Source of the DNA: OMG group bacterium
GTDB lineage: Bacteria; Pseudomonadota; Gammaproteobacteria; Pseudomonadales; Azotimanducaceae
Direction: 5' to 3'
Assembly (NCBI GenBank): GCA_012267385.1
Contig: JAAXGW010000043.1
Span: 62,001-126,000, forward strand
DNA length: 64,000 nucleotides
The notes beneath the pieces were generated by a model. The model was not told where the DNA came from and made no database searches. It was given only the letters and a program-made list of their open reading frames with translations. The position numbers and the translations under genes are program-made. Shown here one piece after another: positions 46,798 through 54,527 of this stretch (position 1 is its first letter; each line of letters opens with the position of its first letter).

Positions 46798-47775
46798 ATG
46801 AGCAAACAAGCCCCAGGAAAAGCATATCGCGAAGGGATTACCCTTATGCAATTGTTCGACATGTTTCCCGATGAAGCAACCGCGACGAAGTGGTTTGAAG
46901 ATGTATTTTGGAGTGAAGGTCGCAAGTGTGGTAAGTGTAAGAGCGAAAGAACTAGCCCGGTAAAGAGTGGTAAGCCCATGCCGTATTGGTGCTCCGATTG
47001 TCGCTCCTATTTTAGCGTTCGCACGGGTACAGTGTTGGAGTGTTCGCGTGTTTCATTGCGTAAGTGGGTTCTCGCGATTTATCTCTGTCTTACTTCTTTG
47101 AAAAGCATATCAAGCATGAAGTTAAGACGCGACATTGGAGTCACGCAACAAACTGCGTGGTTCATGCTCCACAGAATACGTCAAGCATGGTCGGGTGAGT
47201 CAGAGGATACATTCTCTGGTCCGATTGAAGTAGACGAAACTTACGTAGGCGGTAAGCGTAGTAATATGTCCAAATCAAAACGCGCAGAGTTGGAAGGTCG
47301 CGGAGCGGTTGGTAAAACTACGGTTGTAGGTGCGAAGGATCGAGCAACTAAACAAGTTCGAGCTAAGGTTGTTGAATGTACCGACAAGCCGACCTTACAA
47401 GGTTTCGTACTTGGAGTAGCGGCTAAGGACGCAGTCGTTTATACGGACGACGCGACCGCGTACAAAGGACTTCCGAGAGAACATGAAGCGGTCAAACATA
47501 GTGTTGGTGAATATGTACGTATGATGGCACACACCAATGGCGTGGAATCTTTTTGGTCAATGTTGAAACGTGCCCATAAAGGCACGTTCCACAAGATTAG
47601 TCCGAAGCATTTGAACCGCTACGTTCAAGAGTTCGCGGGCAAGCACAATATTCGAGAGTTAGATACGCTCGGTCAAATGCAAGACACAGTCCTACGACTT
47701 GTCGGTCGCAACCTTCTTCGCGTCGCCCTTATCGCTGACAACGGACTGAGCTCGACGGCTCGGCAAGTTCAATAA
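46798..47775 (+). CDS. IS1595-family (ISXO2-like) transposase
   Basis: 325 residues. An N-terminal zinc finger (CGKCKSERT...YWCSDCRSYF) precedes a helix-turn-helix-like region and the DDE-type catalytic core: VDETYVGGK (first Asp), YTDDATAYKGL (second Asp) and HTNGVESFWSMLKRAHKGTFH (the Asn and Glu of the DDNE set). This is the ISXO2-like domain. The catalytic set looks intact. ATG 46798 is preceded by GGAG. The last 84 bp overlap a small antisense cargo gene. Confidence 0.95.
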   Translation: MSKQAPGKAYREGITLMQLFDMFPDEATATKWFEDVFWSEGRKCGKCKSERTSPVKSGKPMPYWCSDCRSYFSVRTGTVLECSRVSLRKWVLAIYLCLTSLKSISSMKLRRDIGVTQQTAWFMLHRIRQAWSGESEDTFSGPIEVDETYVGGKRSNMSKSKRAELEGRGAVGKTTVVGAKDRATKQVRAKVVECTDKPTLQGFVLGVAAKDAVVYTDDATAYKGLPREHEAVKHSVGEYVRMMAHTNGVESFWSMLKRAHKGTFHKISPKHLNRYVQEFAGKHNIRELDTLGQMQDTVLRLVGRNLLRVALIADNGLSSTARQVQ

Positions 47776-47841
47776 TGCGCGTGCCAATTTCTCAGGCGTC
47801 GCGCCTTTTAGATGTTTCTTCGGGTCTAAAACTGGTCGCAT
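47692..47841 (-). CDS. 49-aa basic cargo protein, antisense to the transposase 3' end
   Basis: From ATG 47841 with a strong AAGGAG 7 bases upstream, 49 codons encode MRPVLDPKKHLKGATPEKLA, then RALLN and a basic, polar tail ending ATDKS. It is the last gene of the leftward cargo set, 113 bp after the ClpP-like gene. The first 24 or so residues lie outside the transposase overlap and look structured and non-random; the rest is antisense to the transposase end. No family could be assigned. A DNA- or RNA-binding accessory or a regulator of the element are possibilities only. Confidence 0.5.
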   Translation of the reverse strand: MRPVLDPKKHLKGATPEKLARALLNLPSRRAQSVVSDKGDAKKVATDKS

Positions 47842-47854
47842 AAACTACTCCTTG

Positions 47855-47885
47855 TACTCCTCCCGTGAAGATTATAACATGGGAG
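47855..47885. promoter_or_regulatory. Imperfect hairpin in the gap between transposase and cargo genes
   Basis: CTCCCGTG and CATGGGAG pair (one G-U) around an A/T-rich loop of 10 bases. It lies between the ClpP-like stop and the small cargo gene, and includes the latter's RBS side. It might be a weak terminator or an mRNA structure; there is no T tract. Confidence 0.3.
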
Positions 47886-47954
47886 TGTAAAATGGAATCA
47901 ATTGATTGTAAACCTAAATGGCCAACTATTGGCGGGTTGCCAGAGAGCGAAAGC

Positions 47955-48548
47955 TCAATTCTTGTTGAACACGATTTGATGAATAGGAACTTGTCCTTTA
48001 GGGAAGCGGACCTCAGTGATTTCATCTGTGATACCATATTTGATAGCGTTATCGGTGTCAACAAATTCCATTTGCAGGAATAGTTGGTTAACTGCTTGTA
48101 GGTCAAGGTTGGTATGTTTGGCTAAGATATTTGCCATCAGATTCTGATCATTTTCAAGCGATACTAACCTCTCTTTTACATCTTTAAGTTCCAATCGGGT
48201 GTTTTGTGGAAGATCAAAACCAATTCCGTGAAACATAAAACTAGATGATGGAGTCGCGATCCTGTGTTTTCCACTTTGATAAATGACATTACCGATTGAT
48301 TGAATGTTTCCCGTGTTCACAATTGTCAGAAAAACAGGAAATGTCTTCAGGGTGTTGTAAGCAGTTATACCACTACTAACCGATCCGCCAGGGGTTGATA
48401 AGAGAAGGTAAACTTCATGGTTTCCTTGATTTGTTGCATTGCTCACTGCTGCAAGAAGAGCTTGAGTAGTAATATCTGTAATCGGCGCGACAAAAGAGAT
48501 GCAAACCGCTTTCTTTCCTTGAGCTGGTTTCAATATTTTCTGGTTCAT
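47955..48548 (-). CDS. ClpP-like serine protease (cargo of the IS1595 element)
   Basis: 197 residues, ClpP/crotonase-like fold. VYLLLSTPGGSVSSGITAYNTL matches the ClpP INSPGG(S/V)xxG handle; the catalytic Ser is in NIQSIGNVIY (replacing ASMGA), the His in SSFMFHGIG (replacing MIHQ), and the Asp probably in FVDTDNAIKYGITDEI. The triad therefore appears retained although the surrounding sequence is divergent. No ClpX-docking or chaperone gene is nearby. ATG 48548 has AAGGA upstream. It lies 59 bp downstream of the methyltransferase gene and is probably co-transcribed with it. No signal peptide, so cytoplasmic. Confidence 0.85.
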   Translation of the reverse strand: MNQKILKPAQGKKAVCISFVAPITDITTQALLAAVSNATNQGNHEVYLLLSTPGGSVSSGITAYNTLKTFPVFLTIVNTGNIQSIGNVIYQSGKHRIATPSSSFMFHGIGFDLPQNTRLELKDVKERLVSLENDQNLMANILAKHTNLDLQAVNQLFLQMEFVDTDNAIKYGITDEITEVRFPKGQVPIHQIVFNKN

Positions 48549-48607
48549 TTCATAAATCCTTGCTTCTTATTCTCACGCCTTAGTCCGCTCAGTGTGAGTG
48601 TGTTGTT

Positions 48608-49918
48608 TCAGAGAATTTCCGACGCTGAGGCATAGGTTTCAATCTCTTTCTTAATGTCTTCCAAGTTTCCCCGCACCCATTCATACTTGTTTGGAAACAC
48701 CTTGTGAATGTATATTTCCGTTTCCCTAAATTTAGGCGTCCTGAGCGAGTACGCTAACTGGTACTGACGTTCAGGGTCAGAGGTCTGATACGCGTTCAAC
48801 CGCGCGTTCACGTCCTTAGCAATTCCTACTTTGAACTCGCCCTCATAATTCGGGTGCGAAATAATGTAAACAAACTTCTCTTCCCGATAGTCTATTTCAA
48901 CGTCGGTACGCTTAGGGGGGGCGGTCTTGAGAACCACTTCACTACTAGCAAGTCTACGCTCCTCGGACGAAGCCGCTACCAATTCTCTTTCTTTCAATAA
49001 ACGCTCTTTGACTAGTTCGTAGGCTTTAATTGAAACGTCTACACCAACCCACTTTCTATCGAGTCGCTCTGCAGCCACACAAGTGGTAGCACAACCACAA
49101 AATGGGTCTAATACTATACCATTTTCATCGCTTGACGCCCTGATTATTCGTGCCAACAACGCTAACGGCTTTTGAGTCGGGTATCCAGTTCGCTCTTTTG
49201 CTTGTGAATTGACATACGGAATGTCTACCCACCAGTCATTACAAATCATCCCTTCTTCAGGGTAGTAAATTCTTGTTTTTCCTGCATCTTTACGAATACG
49301 ACATCGTCTTCCCAATGTGTCTGTTTGTCGATAATGACTATCTAAGTATTTTTGCGAGACTGGAATACGATAGTCGCTCCAATAAACCCCATTGGATTTA
49401 CTATAGAACAGTATTACATCATGTTTTGGTGCAAAAAATCTCTTTCTACGACCACTAGTTGAATAGCACCAAACAATCTCATTCCGGAAATTTATTTCTC
49501 CGAAAATACAGTCCATAACCAACTTCAGGTAGTGACTCATGGTCGGATCGCAATGCAGGTATATCGAACCAGTGGTCTTTAATATCCGTTCACATTCGAT
49601 CAGCCGAATAGCCATGTACGCCAAGTATGCGAAGTTGTACGGCTTCCCCACGCCCTTAATCCCATTCAAATATTGGTACAGTTCAGGCTGATCTTCTTTG
49701 ATTGTTTGGAGCCATTCGTCCTTGACATCCTCCTCGCGGAATATGTCGCTAAACTCGGCACCTTCTGCACTACTCCCAATCGGAGCCGTGAACTTCTTGT
49801 TCTTATTGAACGGAGGGTCAAGGTAAATCAGATCGATACAGCGCGAATTAAGACTTTGTAGTATCTCTAAATTGTCGTGGAGAAAGATCGTGCGATTCTT
49901 ACAATTTAACTCATTCAT
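48608..49918 (-). CDS. Beta-class DNA methyltransferase fused to a T5orf172/GIY-YIG-like domain (element cargo)
   Basis: 436 residues. Motif IV LIYLDPPFNKNKK comes before motif I (VLDPFCGCATTCVAAERLDRKWVGVDV), the beta-class order; ERTGYPTQKPLALLARII is the X-motif seen in N6-adenine enzymes of this type. Residues about 345-436 form a second domain: FVYIISHPNYEGEFKVGIAKDVNARLNAYQTSDP then ETEIYIHKVF, a T5orf172/GIY-YIG-like fold with Y-I, K-V-G and R-L-N positions. That domain is a putative nuclease or DNA-binding module, so methylation and cleavage or targeting may sit in one chain. Its promoter lies in the right terminal repeat and transcription should begin almost at the ATG. Confidence 0.9.
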   Translation of the reverse strand: MNELNCKNRTIFLHDNLEILQSLNSRCIDLIYLDPPFNKNKKFTAPIGSSAEGAEFSDIFREEDVKDEWLQTIKEDQPELYQYLNGIKGVGKPYNFAYLAYMAIRLIECERILKTTGSIYLHCDPTMSHYLKLVMDCIFGEINFRNEIVWCYSTSGRRKRFFAPKHDVILFYSKSNGVYWSDYRIPVSQKYLDSHYRQTDTLGRRCRIRKDAGKTRIYYPEEGMICNDWWVDIPYVNSQAKERTGYPTQKPLALLARIIRASSDENGIVLDPFCGCATTCVAAERLDRKWVGVDVSIKAYELVKERLLKERELVAASSEERRLASSEVVLKTAPPKRTDVEIDYREEKFVYIISHPNYEGEFKVGIAKDVNARLNAYQTSDPERQYQLAYSLRTPKFRETEIYIHKVFPNKYEWVRGNLEDIKKEIETYASASEIL

Positions 49919-49926
49919 AAACCGAG

Positions 49927-49954
49927 ATTGTGTTTATCCCAGTGATTTTGTCAA
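49927..49954 (-). promoter_or_regulatory. Cargo promoter with -35 inside the right inverted repeat
   Basis: On the minus strand TTGACA (49954-49949), a 16-bp spacer and CACAAT (49932-49927). Expected start is about 49920, 2-3 bases before the ATG at 49918, implying a leaderless or nearly leaderless mRNA. The -35 is the mirror copy of the one serving the transposase. Confidence 0.55.
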
Positions 49955-49972
49955 GTTAAATGTATAATTCCC
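49947..49972. repeat. Right terminal inverted repeat (IRR)
   Basis: Reverse complement begins GGGAATTATAC and continues ATTTAACTTGACAAA; 24 of 26 positions match IRL. Confidence 0.92.
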
Positions 49973-49980
49973 TAAATCTG
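49973..49980. repeat. Target-site duplication, right copy (TAAATCTG)
   Basis: Identical to 46716-46723; adjoins the final CCC of the element. Confidence 0.9.
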
Positions 49981-50221
49981 ACTCAGCCAATTTGAGCAAT
50001 TAGCAGCAAAACGCGAAGCCAACTCGCTATTAGAGTTGCTTGGACCTAAAGAACCATCTCAAGACTGTGATTGTTTTGTTTTCGGAGACACGTACGGAAC
50101 CCGCTCTAGTACCATTCTTTTTTTGGGTCCAAACTCAATAGTTGTGAATGAACAGCAATATGGACCTCAAGCAGAAGTAGGAACGTTGATTGCTGAAGAA
50201 ATAGTACTACGTACTAGCTAG
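49973..50221 (+). pseudogene. NRDE/TANGO2-family gene, 3' part beyond the mobile element
   Basis: The frame from 49982 reads LSQFEQLAAKREANSLLELLG, then CDCFVFGDTYGTRSSTILFLG and VVNEQQYGP. YGTRSST is the conserved C-terminal motif of NRDE proteins, so this is the missing end of the gene starting at 46258. Joining the halves after removing the element and one TAAATCTG leaves them in different frames: the 5' frame meets TAG 11 codons after the junction codon region. A second lesion of net one base is therefore present. The stop overlaps convergent ptsP by 15 bp. Confidence 0.85.
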
Positions 50222-52474
50222 TACTTTACCCACACCGGCTTGCCGGAGATGACTACGCACGAATTCTACGATCTGGGTCGCGTCGTCCATAGCTAATACC
50301 TCTGCTAGTAAATGCTGACAGGACTTGTACGATAGATTTCGAATCAACCATTTGACCCTTGGAATATGTGTGGCGTTCATTGAGAGTGAATCAAAACCCA
50401 TCGCGAGAAGCAACACGGCACCTTCAAACGTCCCGGCCATCTCTCCGCAAATCGAAATAGGTGTATCCGCCCGATGTGCGTCCCTAACGATGGAGTTTAA
50501 CGCTATTAAAACTGAAGGGTGAAATTCTCGGTAAAGATCAACGACCCGCGCATTATTACGAGACACCGCGAGCAAATATTGTGTCAAGTCATTTGACCCG
50601 ACTGCGAGAAAGTCGACTTGCTCTGCGATCGAACGAATCTGGAAAACTAACGCCGGAACTTCGATCATTGCACCGACTTTGGGGTGTCGTACGGTAAATC
50701 CTTCTTCTTGGATTTCTTGAAACGCTTGATCGATTAGATTCTTAGCGAAACAAACTTCTTCGAGATTGGAAATCATCGGCAACAAGATACGCAATTCGCT
50801 TTGTAAATCGTCACTTGCTTTCAGCATTGCACGTACTTGCACGAGAAAGATGTCCGGATGATCTAGAGTGACCCGAATACCGCGCAAACCGAGGAACGGG
50901 TTTTCCTCTCTAATAGGAAAATACGGTAATTCCTTGTCCCCGCCAATATCAAGTATTCGCATCGTTACGGGCTTTGGTTTAAACGCCAACATGTGCTGGC
51001 GATAGATTTCTCGTTGCTGCGCTTCTGTTGGAAAGTGCTTTTTTGACGCGAACGGGACTTCTGTTCGAAATAGTCCAACTCCTTCTGCACCATTGTCGAG
51101 AGCTTGCTGAATCTCTTCTAACATCCCGATGTTGACTTGGATTTGCACTAAGTGTCCGTCCGTCGTTTCGGCCGGTAGTTCGCGTAGTGCTTCAAGTTCT
51201 CGATCAAAACTCGCGCTTTCTTGAATGCGTGCCTGGTATCGGTCGAGGGTCTCGGCTGTCGGATTAATGTAGATCTCGCCGCTCGAACCATCAAGTGCTA
51301 TTGGGGCCTCTTCTGCTTCAAACAGTGGTAGATCCATAGCACCCATTACAGCTGGAATTCCCAATGCTCGAGCCAAAATAGCTGTATGTGAGTTCGCAGA
51401 ACCGGTCTTCGAGACGATGCCGATGATATTCTCGGGTACGACCTCTGCGATCATTGTCGCGGTGACGTATTCGGCCATTAAGATCGCGCTAGCAGGTGGA
51501 TTGTTGCGATCGCGACTCCGAATATTCTGAAGTTTCTCTAACAGTTGATCTGCGATGTCGCGTAACATGTCTCCGCGTTCGGCGAGATAGAAGTCTTCGA
51601 TCTCCTCTAGAGTTACGATATGCCGGGCGAACACTCGTTTGACAGCACCAGGTGCCCATTGCTCCTGTTCAAAGATTTCACACTTGACTTCTTCTACCAT
51701 AGTTTCGTCGTCGAGAATATGCAAATAAGCGTTGAATATCTCCTGATGCAATGGATCGAGTTCGTCAAACGATTGTGAAATCTTTTCGTTGTGGTCTCGA
51801 ACGGCTTTGAGCGCGACCAAAAATCGCTGAAATTCTGCTTCTGGTTCTTCAGTCTCCCGTTCTGGAACATCATCAAGCATTAAGTCGTCGTAGAGTACAA
51901 ATCCGGTGCCGATACGATATCCAGGTGAGCTAGGAATTGCTCGAAACTTTTTCTGTACCCTATGGCGATGATAGTTTGGGGTAGCCGCGATTTCCCCAAA
52001 CTCAATGGCATGTGCGATGGTGGACGCCAATGCTGTAGCTAGCGAAGTGAGAAACCCTTCTTCTTCGTCTGTGAAGTTTTGACTGTCTCGACGGACCGTG
52101 AGCACTCCAACACATTTTCGGTTATGGACCATCGGGACCCCAAGAAACACGTTGAACTCTGATTCTGCGATGACTGAATTCTTCACGAAAGCGGGATGAG
52201 ACGTCGCGTCAGGCAAATTGAGAGGTTCAGCACGTTGAGCAATAAATCCCACTAAACCTGTATTCTCGGGTAATGACAATTGATGAATTTGATCGGAGAA
52301 AGGACCTTCGTGTGCGATTAAACGAAAACTATCGGTTGTGTGGTCGAGAGCATACAACGAACAACAATCTACACCGAGGTTCATACCGATTCGAGCTACC
52401 GCCATGGCAGCACCCTTACTCCAATCTGGTTGCGCAAGGATATCGCGGGCAAGCCGTACCATAGCCTCGTACAC
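50207..52474 (-). CDS. ptsP: Phosphoenolpyruvate-protein phosphotransferase PtsP (EI-Ntr)
   Basis: 755 residues. An N-terminal GAF domain (about 1-160; LGVDCCSLYALDHTTDSFRL...GVLTVRRDS) is followed by the EI core: PEP-swivel His in GSANSHTAILARALGIPAVMG, then GVGLFRTEVPFASK, GLRGIRVTLDHPD and the C-terminal SNDLTQYLLAVSRNN...SICGEMAG. It phosphorylates NPr in the nitrogen PTS. GTG 52474 starts 2 bp after the rppH stop, the classic rppH-ptsP pair. Confidence 0.95.
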   Translation of the reverse strand: MYEAMVRLARDILAQPDWSKGAAMAVARIGMNLGVDCCSLYALDHTTDSFRLIAHEGPFSDQIHQLSLPENTGLVGFIAQRAEPLNLPDATSHPAFVKNSVIAESEFNVFLGVPMVHNRKCVGVLTVRRDSQNFTDEEEGFLTSLATALASTIAHAIEFGEIAATPNYHRHRVQKKFRAIPSSPGYRIGTGFVLYDDLMLDDVPERETEEPEAEFQRFLVALKAVRDHNEKISQSFDELDPLHQEIFNAYLHILDDETMVEEVKCEIFEQEQWAPGAVKRVFARHIVTLEEIEDFYLAERGDMLRDIADQLLEKLQNIRSRDRNNPPASAILMAEYVTATMIAEVVPENIIGIVSKTGSANSHTAILARALGIPAVMGAMDLPLFEAEEAPIALDGSSGEIYINPTAETLDRYQARIQESASFDRELEALRELPAETTDGHLVQIQVNIGMLEEIQQALDNGAEGVGLFRTEVPFASKKHFPTEAQQREIYRQHMLAFKPKPVTMRILDIGGDKELPYFPIREENPFLGLRGIRVTLDHPDIFLVQVRAMLKASDDLQSELRILLPMISNLEEVCFAKNLIDQAFQEIQEEGFTVRHPKVGAMIEVPALVFQIRSIAEQVDFLAVGSNDLTQYLLAVSRNNARVVDLYREFHPSVLIALNSIVRDAHRADTPISICGEMAGTFEGAVLLLAMGFDSLSMNATHIPRVKWLIRNLSYKSCQHLLAEVLAMDDATQIVEFVRSHLRQAGVGKVLAST

Positions 52475-52476
52475 TT

Positions 52477-52968
52477 TTACTTCACCTCGAACCGTAAATA
52501 GGCAACTAGTTCTGTCATTGCACGATCATACATGTCGCGCTTAAACTCGACGATTAGACGCAATGGTTCCCAATAGTCCACCCACTTCCACGCGTCAAAT
52601 TCCGGCTTTGGAACGTTTTGAACGTTAATGTCCTCATCAGAGCCGAAATATCTTATGAGAAAAAACTGAACTTGTTGCCCAGCATATCGCCAAGTCTTAC
52701 TCACATTCAATTCTTGCATCACACTAGGAGGGTAATCATACTGTAGGTACGTTTGAGTGGTCCCTAGAATTTCCACACTTTTTTGATCAATACCAGTCTC
52801 TTCCTTTAACTCACGAAGTACTGCTTCGTATGGGGTTTCGCTTGAATCAATTCCGCCTTGAGGGAATTGCCATTGATTTTCCATGTCGTTGCGTCTTGCT
52901 ATGAGCACTTGACCATGCTCGTTGACAACAATGATCCCAATTGCTGGTCGATAGGTTCGAGCGGTCAA
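52477..52968 (-). CDS. rppH: RNA pyrophosphohydrolase
   Basis: 163 residues. YRPAIGIIVVNEHGQVLIARR, the Nudix box GGIDSSETPYEAVLRELKEETGI, and the W-Q-F-P-Q-GG start are as in RppH, which removes pyrophosphate from mRNA 5' ends to trigger decay. Start is TTG 52968 with GAGG upstream. It directly precedes ptsP as in E. coli. Confidence 0.93.
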   Translation of the reverse strand: MTARTYRPAIGIIVVNEHGQVLIARRNDMENQWQFPQGGIDSSETPYEAVLRELKEETGIDQKSVEILGTTQTYLQYDYPPSVMQELNVSKTWRYAGQQVQFFLIRYFGSDEDINVQNVPKPEFDAWKWVDYWEPLRLIVEFKRDMYDRAMTELVAYLRFEVK

Positions 52969-53060
52969 GTTAGTACAAACCTCGCAACGCTAGTACGATA
53001 GTGAACTACGCCTGAGCGATACTCTCGAATACGCGTAAGGTCTATACTGATTGTGTGACT

Positions 53061-54524
53061 CTATCCCTCAGTCCCAGACCAGCTCAAATCTAATTCGCGT
53101 GCTGCGCGTACTTCATCAAGTCGTCGGACTACTTGATTATGCGGGGCTTGTTTCACGTAGTCCGCATTTTCTTGCGCTTCCTCCCGAATCTTACACATTG
53201 CAGAAACAAATTCGTCCAACACGGCTTTGGTTTCTGTTTCGGTGGGTTCGATCAGAAAACACTCGGGTACGAGGAGAGGAAAATACGTCGTTGGTGCATG
53301 CATATCAAAGTCGAGCAACCTCTTTGCGAAGTCCAATGCTCGGACTCCAAGGTCTTTAGCCTCTCTATTTAGAGTGATGAGAAATTCATGAGTTGCACGC
53401 CTTGTCGGGTAGGCGAGTTGAAATCCAGCTTTTGATAACTCTGCCGCTAGATAGTTCGCGTTGAGTGTAGCATATTCAGCGACTCGAACCATACCTTCCC
53501 GGCCCAGCATAAGAGCATACGCCAAAGCGCGAATCAAGATCCCTGCGTTACCCATGAAAGCAGCAAGTTTGCCGATGGTCAAAGGGAAGTAGTTTTCATC
53601 AAGCCATATATATTGGTCGTCCAATTTTCCCACCATGGGAATAGGCAAGTAAGGTTGTAGCAAGCTATTGACTGCGACGGGTCCGGCACCGGGTCCGCCG
53701 CCACCATGAGGTGTAGCGAAAGTTTTATGTAGGTTCAAGTGCAGTACATCAAAACCCATGTCTCCAGGACAAACTTTGCCAAGGATAGCGTTCAAGTTAG
53801 CACCGTCATAGTAGAGTAAGCCGCCAGCGTCGTGCACGATGTCGGCAATCTCCAAAATTCGGCGTTCAAAGACTGCGCAAGTGGATGGATTCGTAAGCAT
53901 TATTCCAGCAGTCTTCGGTCCAACCATGCGTTTGAGGTCTTCTATATCCACGTCACCATCTGCAGCAACACCAATTTCTCGAGTTTTGTACCCACACATC
54001 GTAGCAGTGGCTGGATTGGTCCCATGGGCTGCTGTTGGAACGAGAATCTCATCCCGTTCAAAGTCGCCGCAGTCTTCATGGTAGGCGCGAATCATGAGTC
54101 CCCCGGCTAATTCACCTTGCGCCCCCGCCATCGGAACCAACGATACAGCTTCCATTCCAGTGACCGTCTTGAGAGTTTCTTGTAGATCCCAGAAACAACT
54201 AAGCAAGCCTTGGCTGGCGAACGCGGGAGTCAATGGATGACGATTTAGAAATCCAGGTTGCGATGCGGCTCGATGAGCACCTCTCGGGTTGTATTTCATA
54301 GTGCAAGAGCCGAGAGGATAGAAATTTCCGTCGATCGAAAAATTCTGTTGTGACAACTTAGTGAAGTGACGTACAGCTTGAAGTTCTGAGACTTCCGGTA
54401 AAACAAGCTTTGACTCACGGAGCAGTTCGTTGGGTAACCCAGTTAAGTCCCCTTCTTTCGGTGTTTGACCACCTGCCAAGCGACCGGGTTTTGAAGTGTC
54501 AAATATAGTCGGTATCGTTGACAT
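53061..54524 (-). CDS. gcvPB: Glycine dehydrogenase (decarboxylating) subunit 2
   Basis: 487 residues, C-terminal half of the P-protein as a separate chain. PLP-Lys in [21 protein letters not shown]; substrate loops [13 protein letters not shown] and [14 protein letters not shown]. With GcvPA it decarboxylates glycine and passes the aminomethyl group to lipoyl-GcvH. The split form is common in Firmicutes, Thermotoga and archaea and less so in Gammaproteobacteria, where one chain of about 950 residues is usual. It follows gcvPA by 3 bp. Confidence 0.95.
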   Translation of the reverse strand: MSTIPTIFDTSKPGRLAGGQTPKEGDLTGLPNELLRESKLVLPEVSELQAVRHFTKLSQQNFSIDGNFYPLGSCTMKYNPRGAHRAASQPGFLNRHPLTPAFASQGLLSCFWDLQETLKTVTGMEAVSLVPMAGAQGELAGGLMIRAYHEDCGDFERDEILVPTAAHGTNPATATMCGYKTREIGVAADGDVDIEDLKRMVGPKTAGIMLTNPSTCAVFERRILEIADIVHDAGGLLYYDGANLNAILGKVCPGDMGFDVLHLNLHKTFATPHGGGGPGAGPVAVNSLLQPYLPIPMVGKLDDQYIWLDENYFPLTIGKLAAFMGNAGILIRALAYALMLGREGMVRVAEYATLNANYLAAELSKAGFQLAYPTRRATHEFLITLNREAKDLGVRALDFAKRLLDFDMHAPTTYFPLLVPECFLIEPTETETKAVLDEFVSAMCKIREEAQENADYVKQAPHNQVVRRLDEVRAARELDLSWSGTEG

Positions 54525-54527
54525 GAC

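Larger units (their letters stand above)
46724..49972. mobile_element. IS1595-family insertion element with methyltransferase/ClpP-like cargo
   Basis: 3,249 bp, complete. Terminal inverted repeats of 26 bp (46724-46749 and 49947-49972) match at 24 positions and begin GGG; the inner 15 bp, ATTTAACTTGACAAA, are identical. Both flanks carry TAAATCTG (46716-46723 and 49973-49980), an 8-bp target duplication as produced by IS1595 elements. Inside are an ISXO2-like transposase gene rightward and, facing it, a leftward set: DNA methyltransferase, ClpP-like protease, 49-aa protein. IS1595 elements with passenger genes are an established class; this cargo combination is, to my knowledge, not a standard one. 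Intact ends and duplication suggest fairly recent insertion. Confidence 0.93.

Noticed and set aside
46724-47880. Reading the transposase region as a simple, cargo-free insertion sequence ending soon after the transposase
   Set aside because: No second inverted repeat or target duplication copy occurs near 47.8 kb; the matching repeat and TAAATCTG are at 49947-49980, enclosing the cargo.
47865-48083. Plus-strand ORF of up to 72 codons with GGGAG before an internal ATG (47892), facing the ClpP-like gene
   Set aside because: Two thirds of it is antisense to the conserved C-terminus of the ClpP-like protease, and its peptide shows no recognisable pattern; the apparent RBS is part of a hairpin arm.
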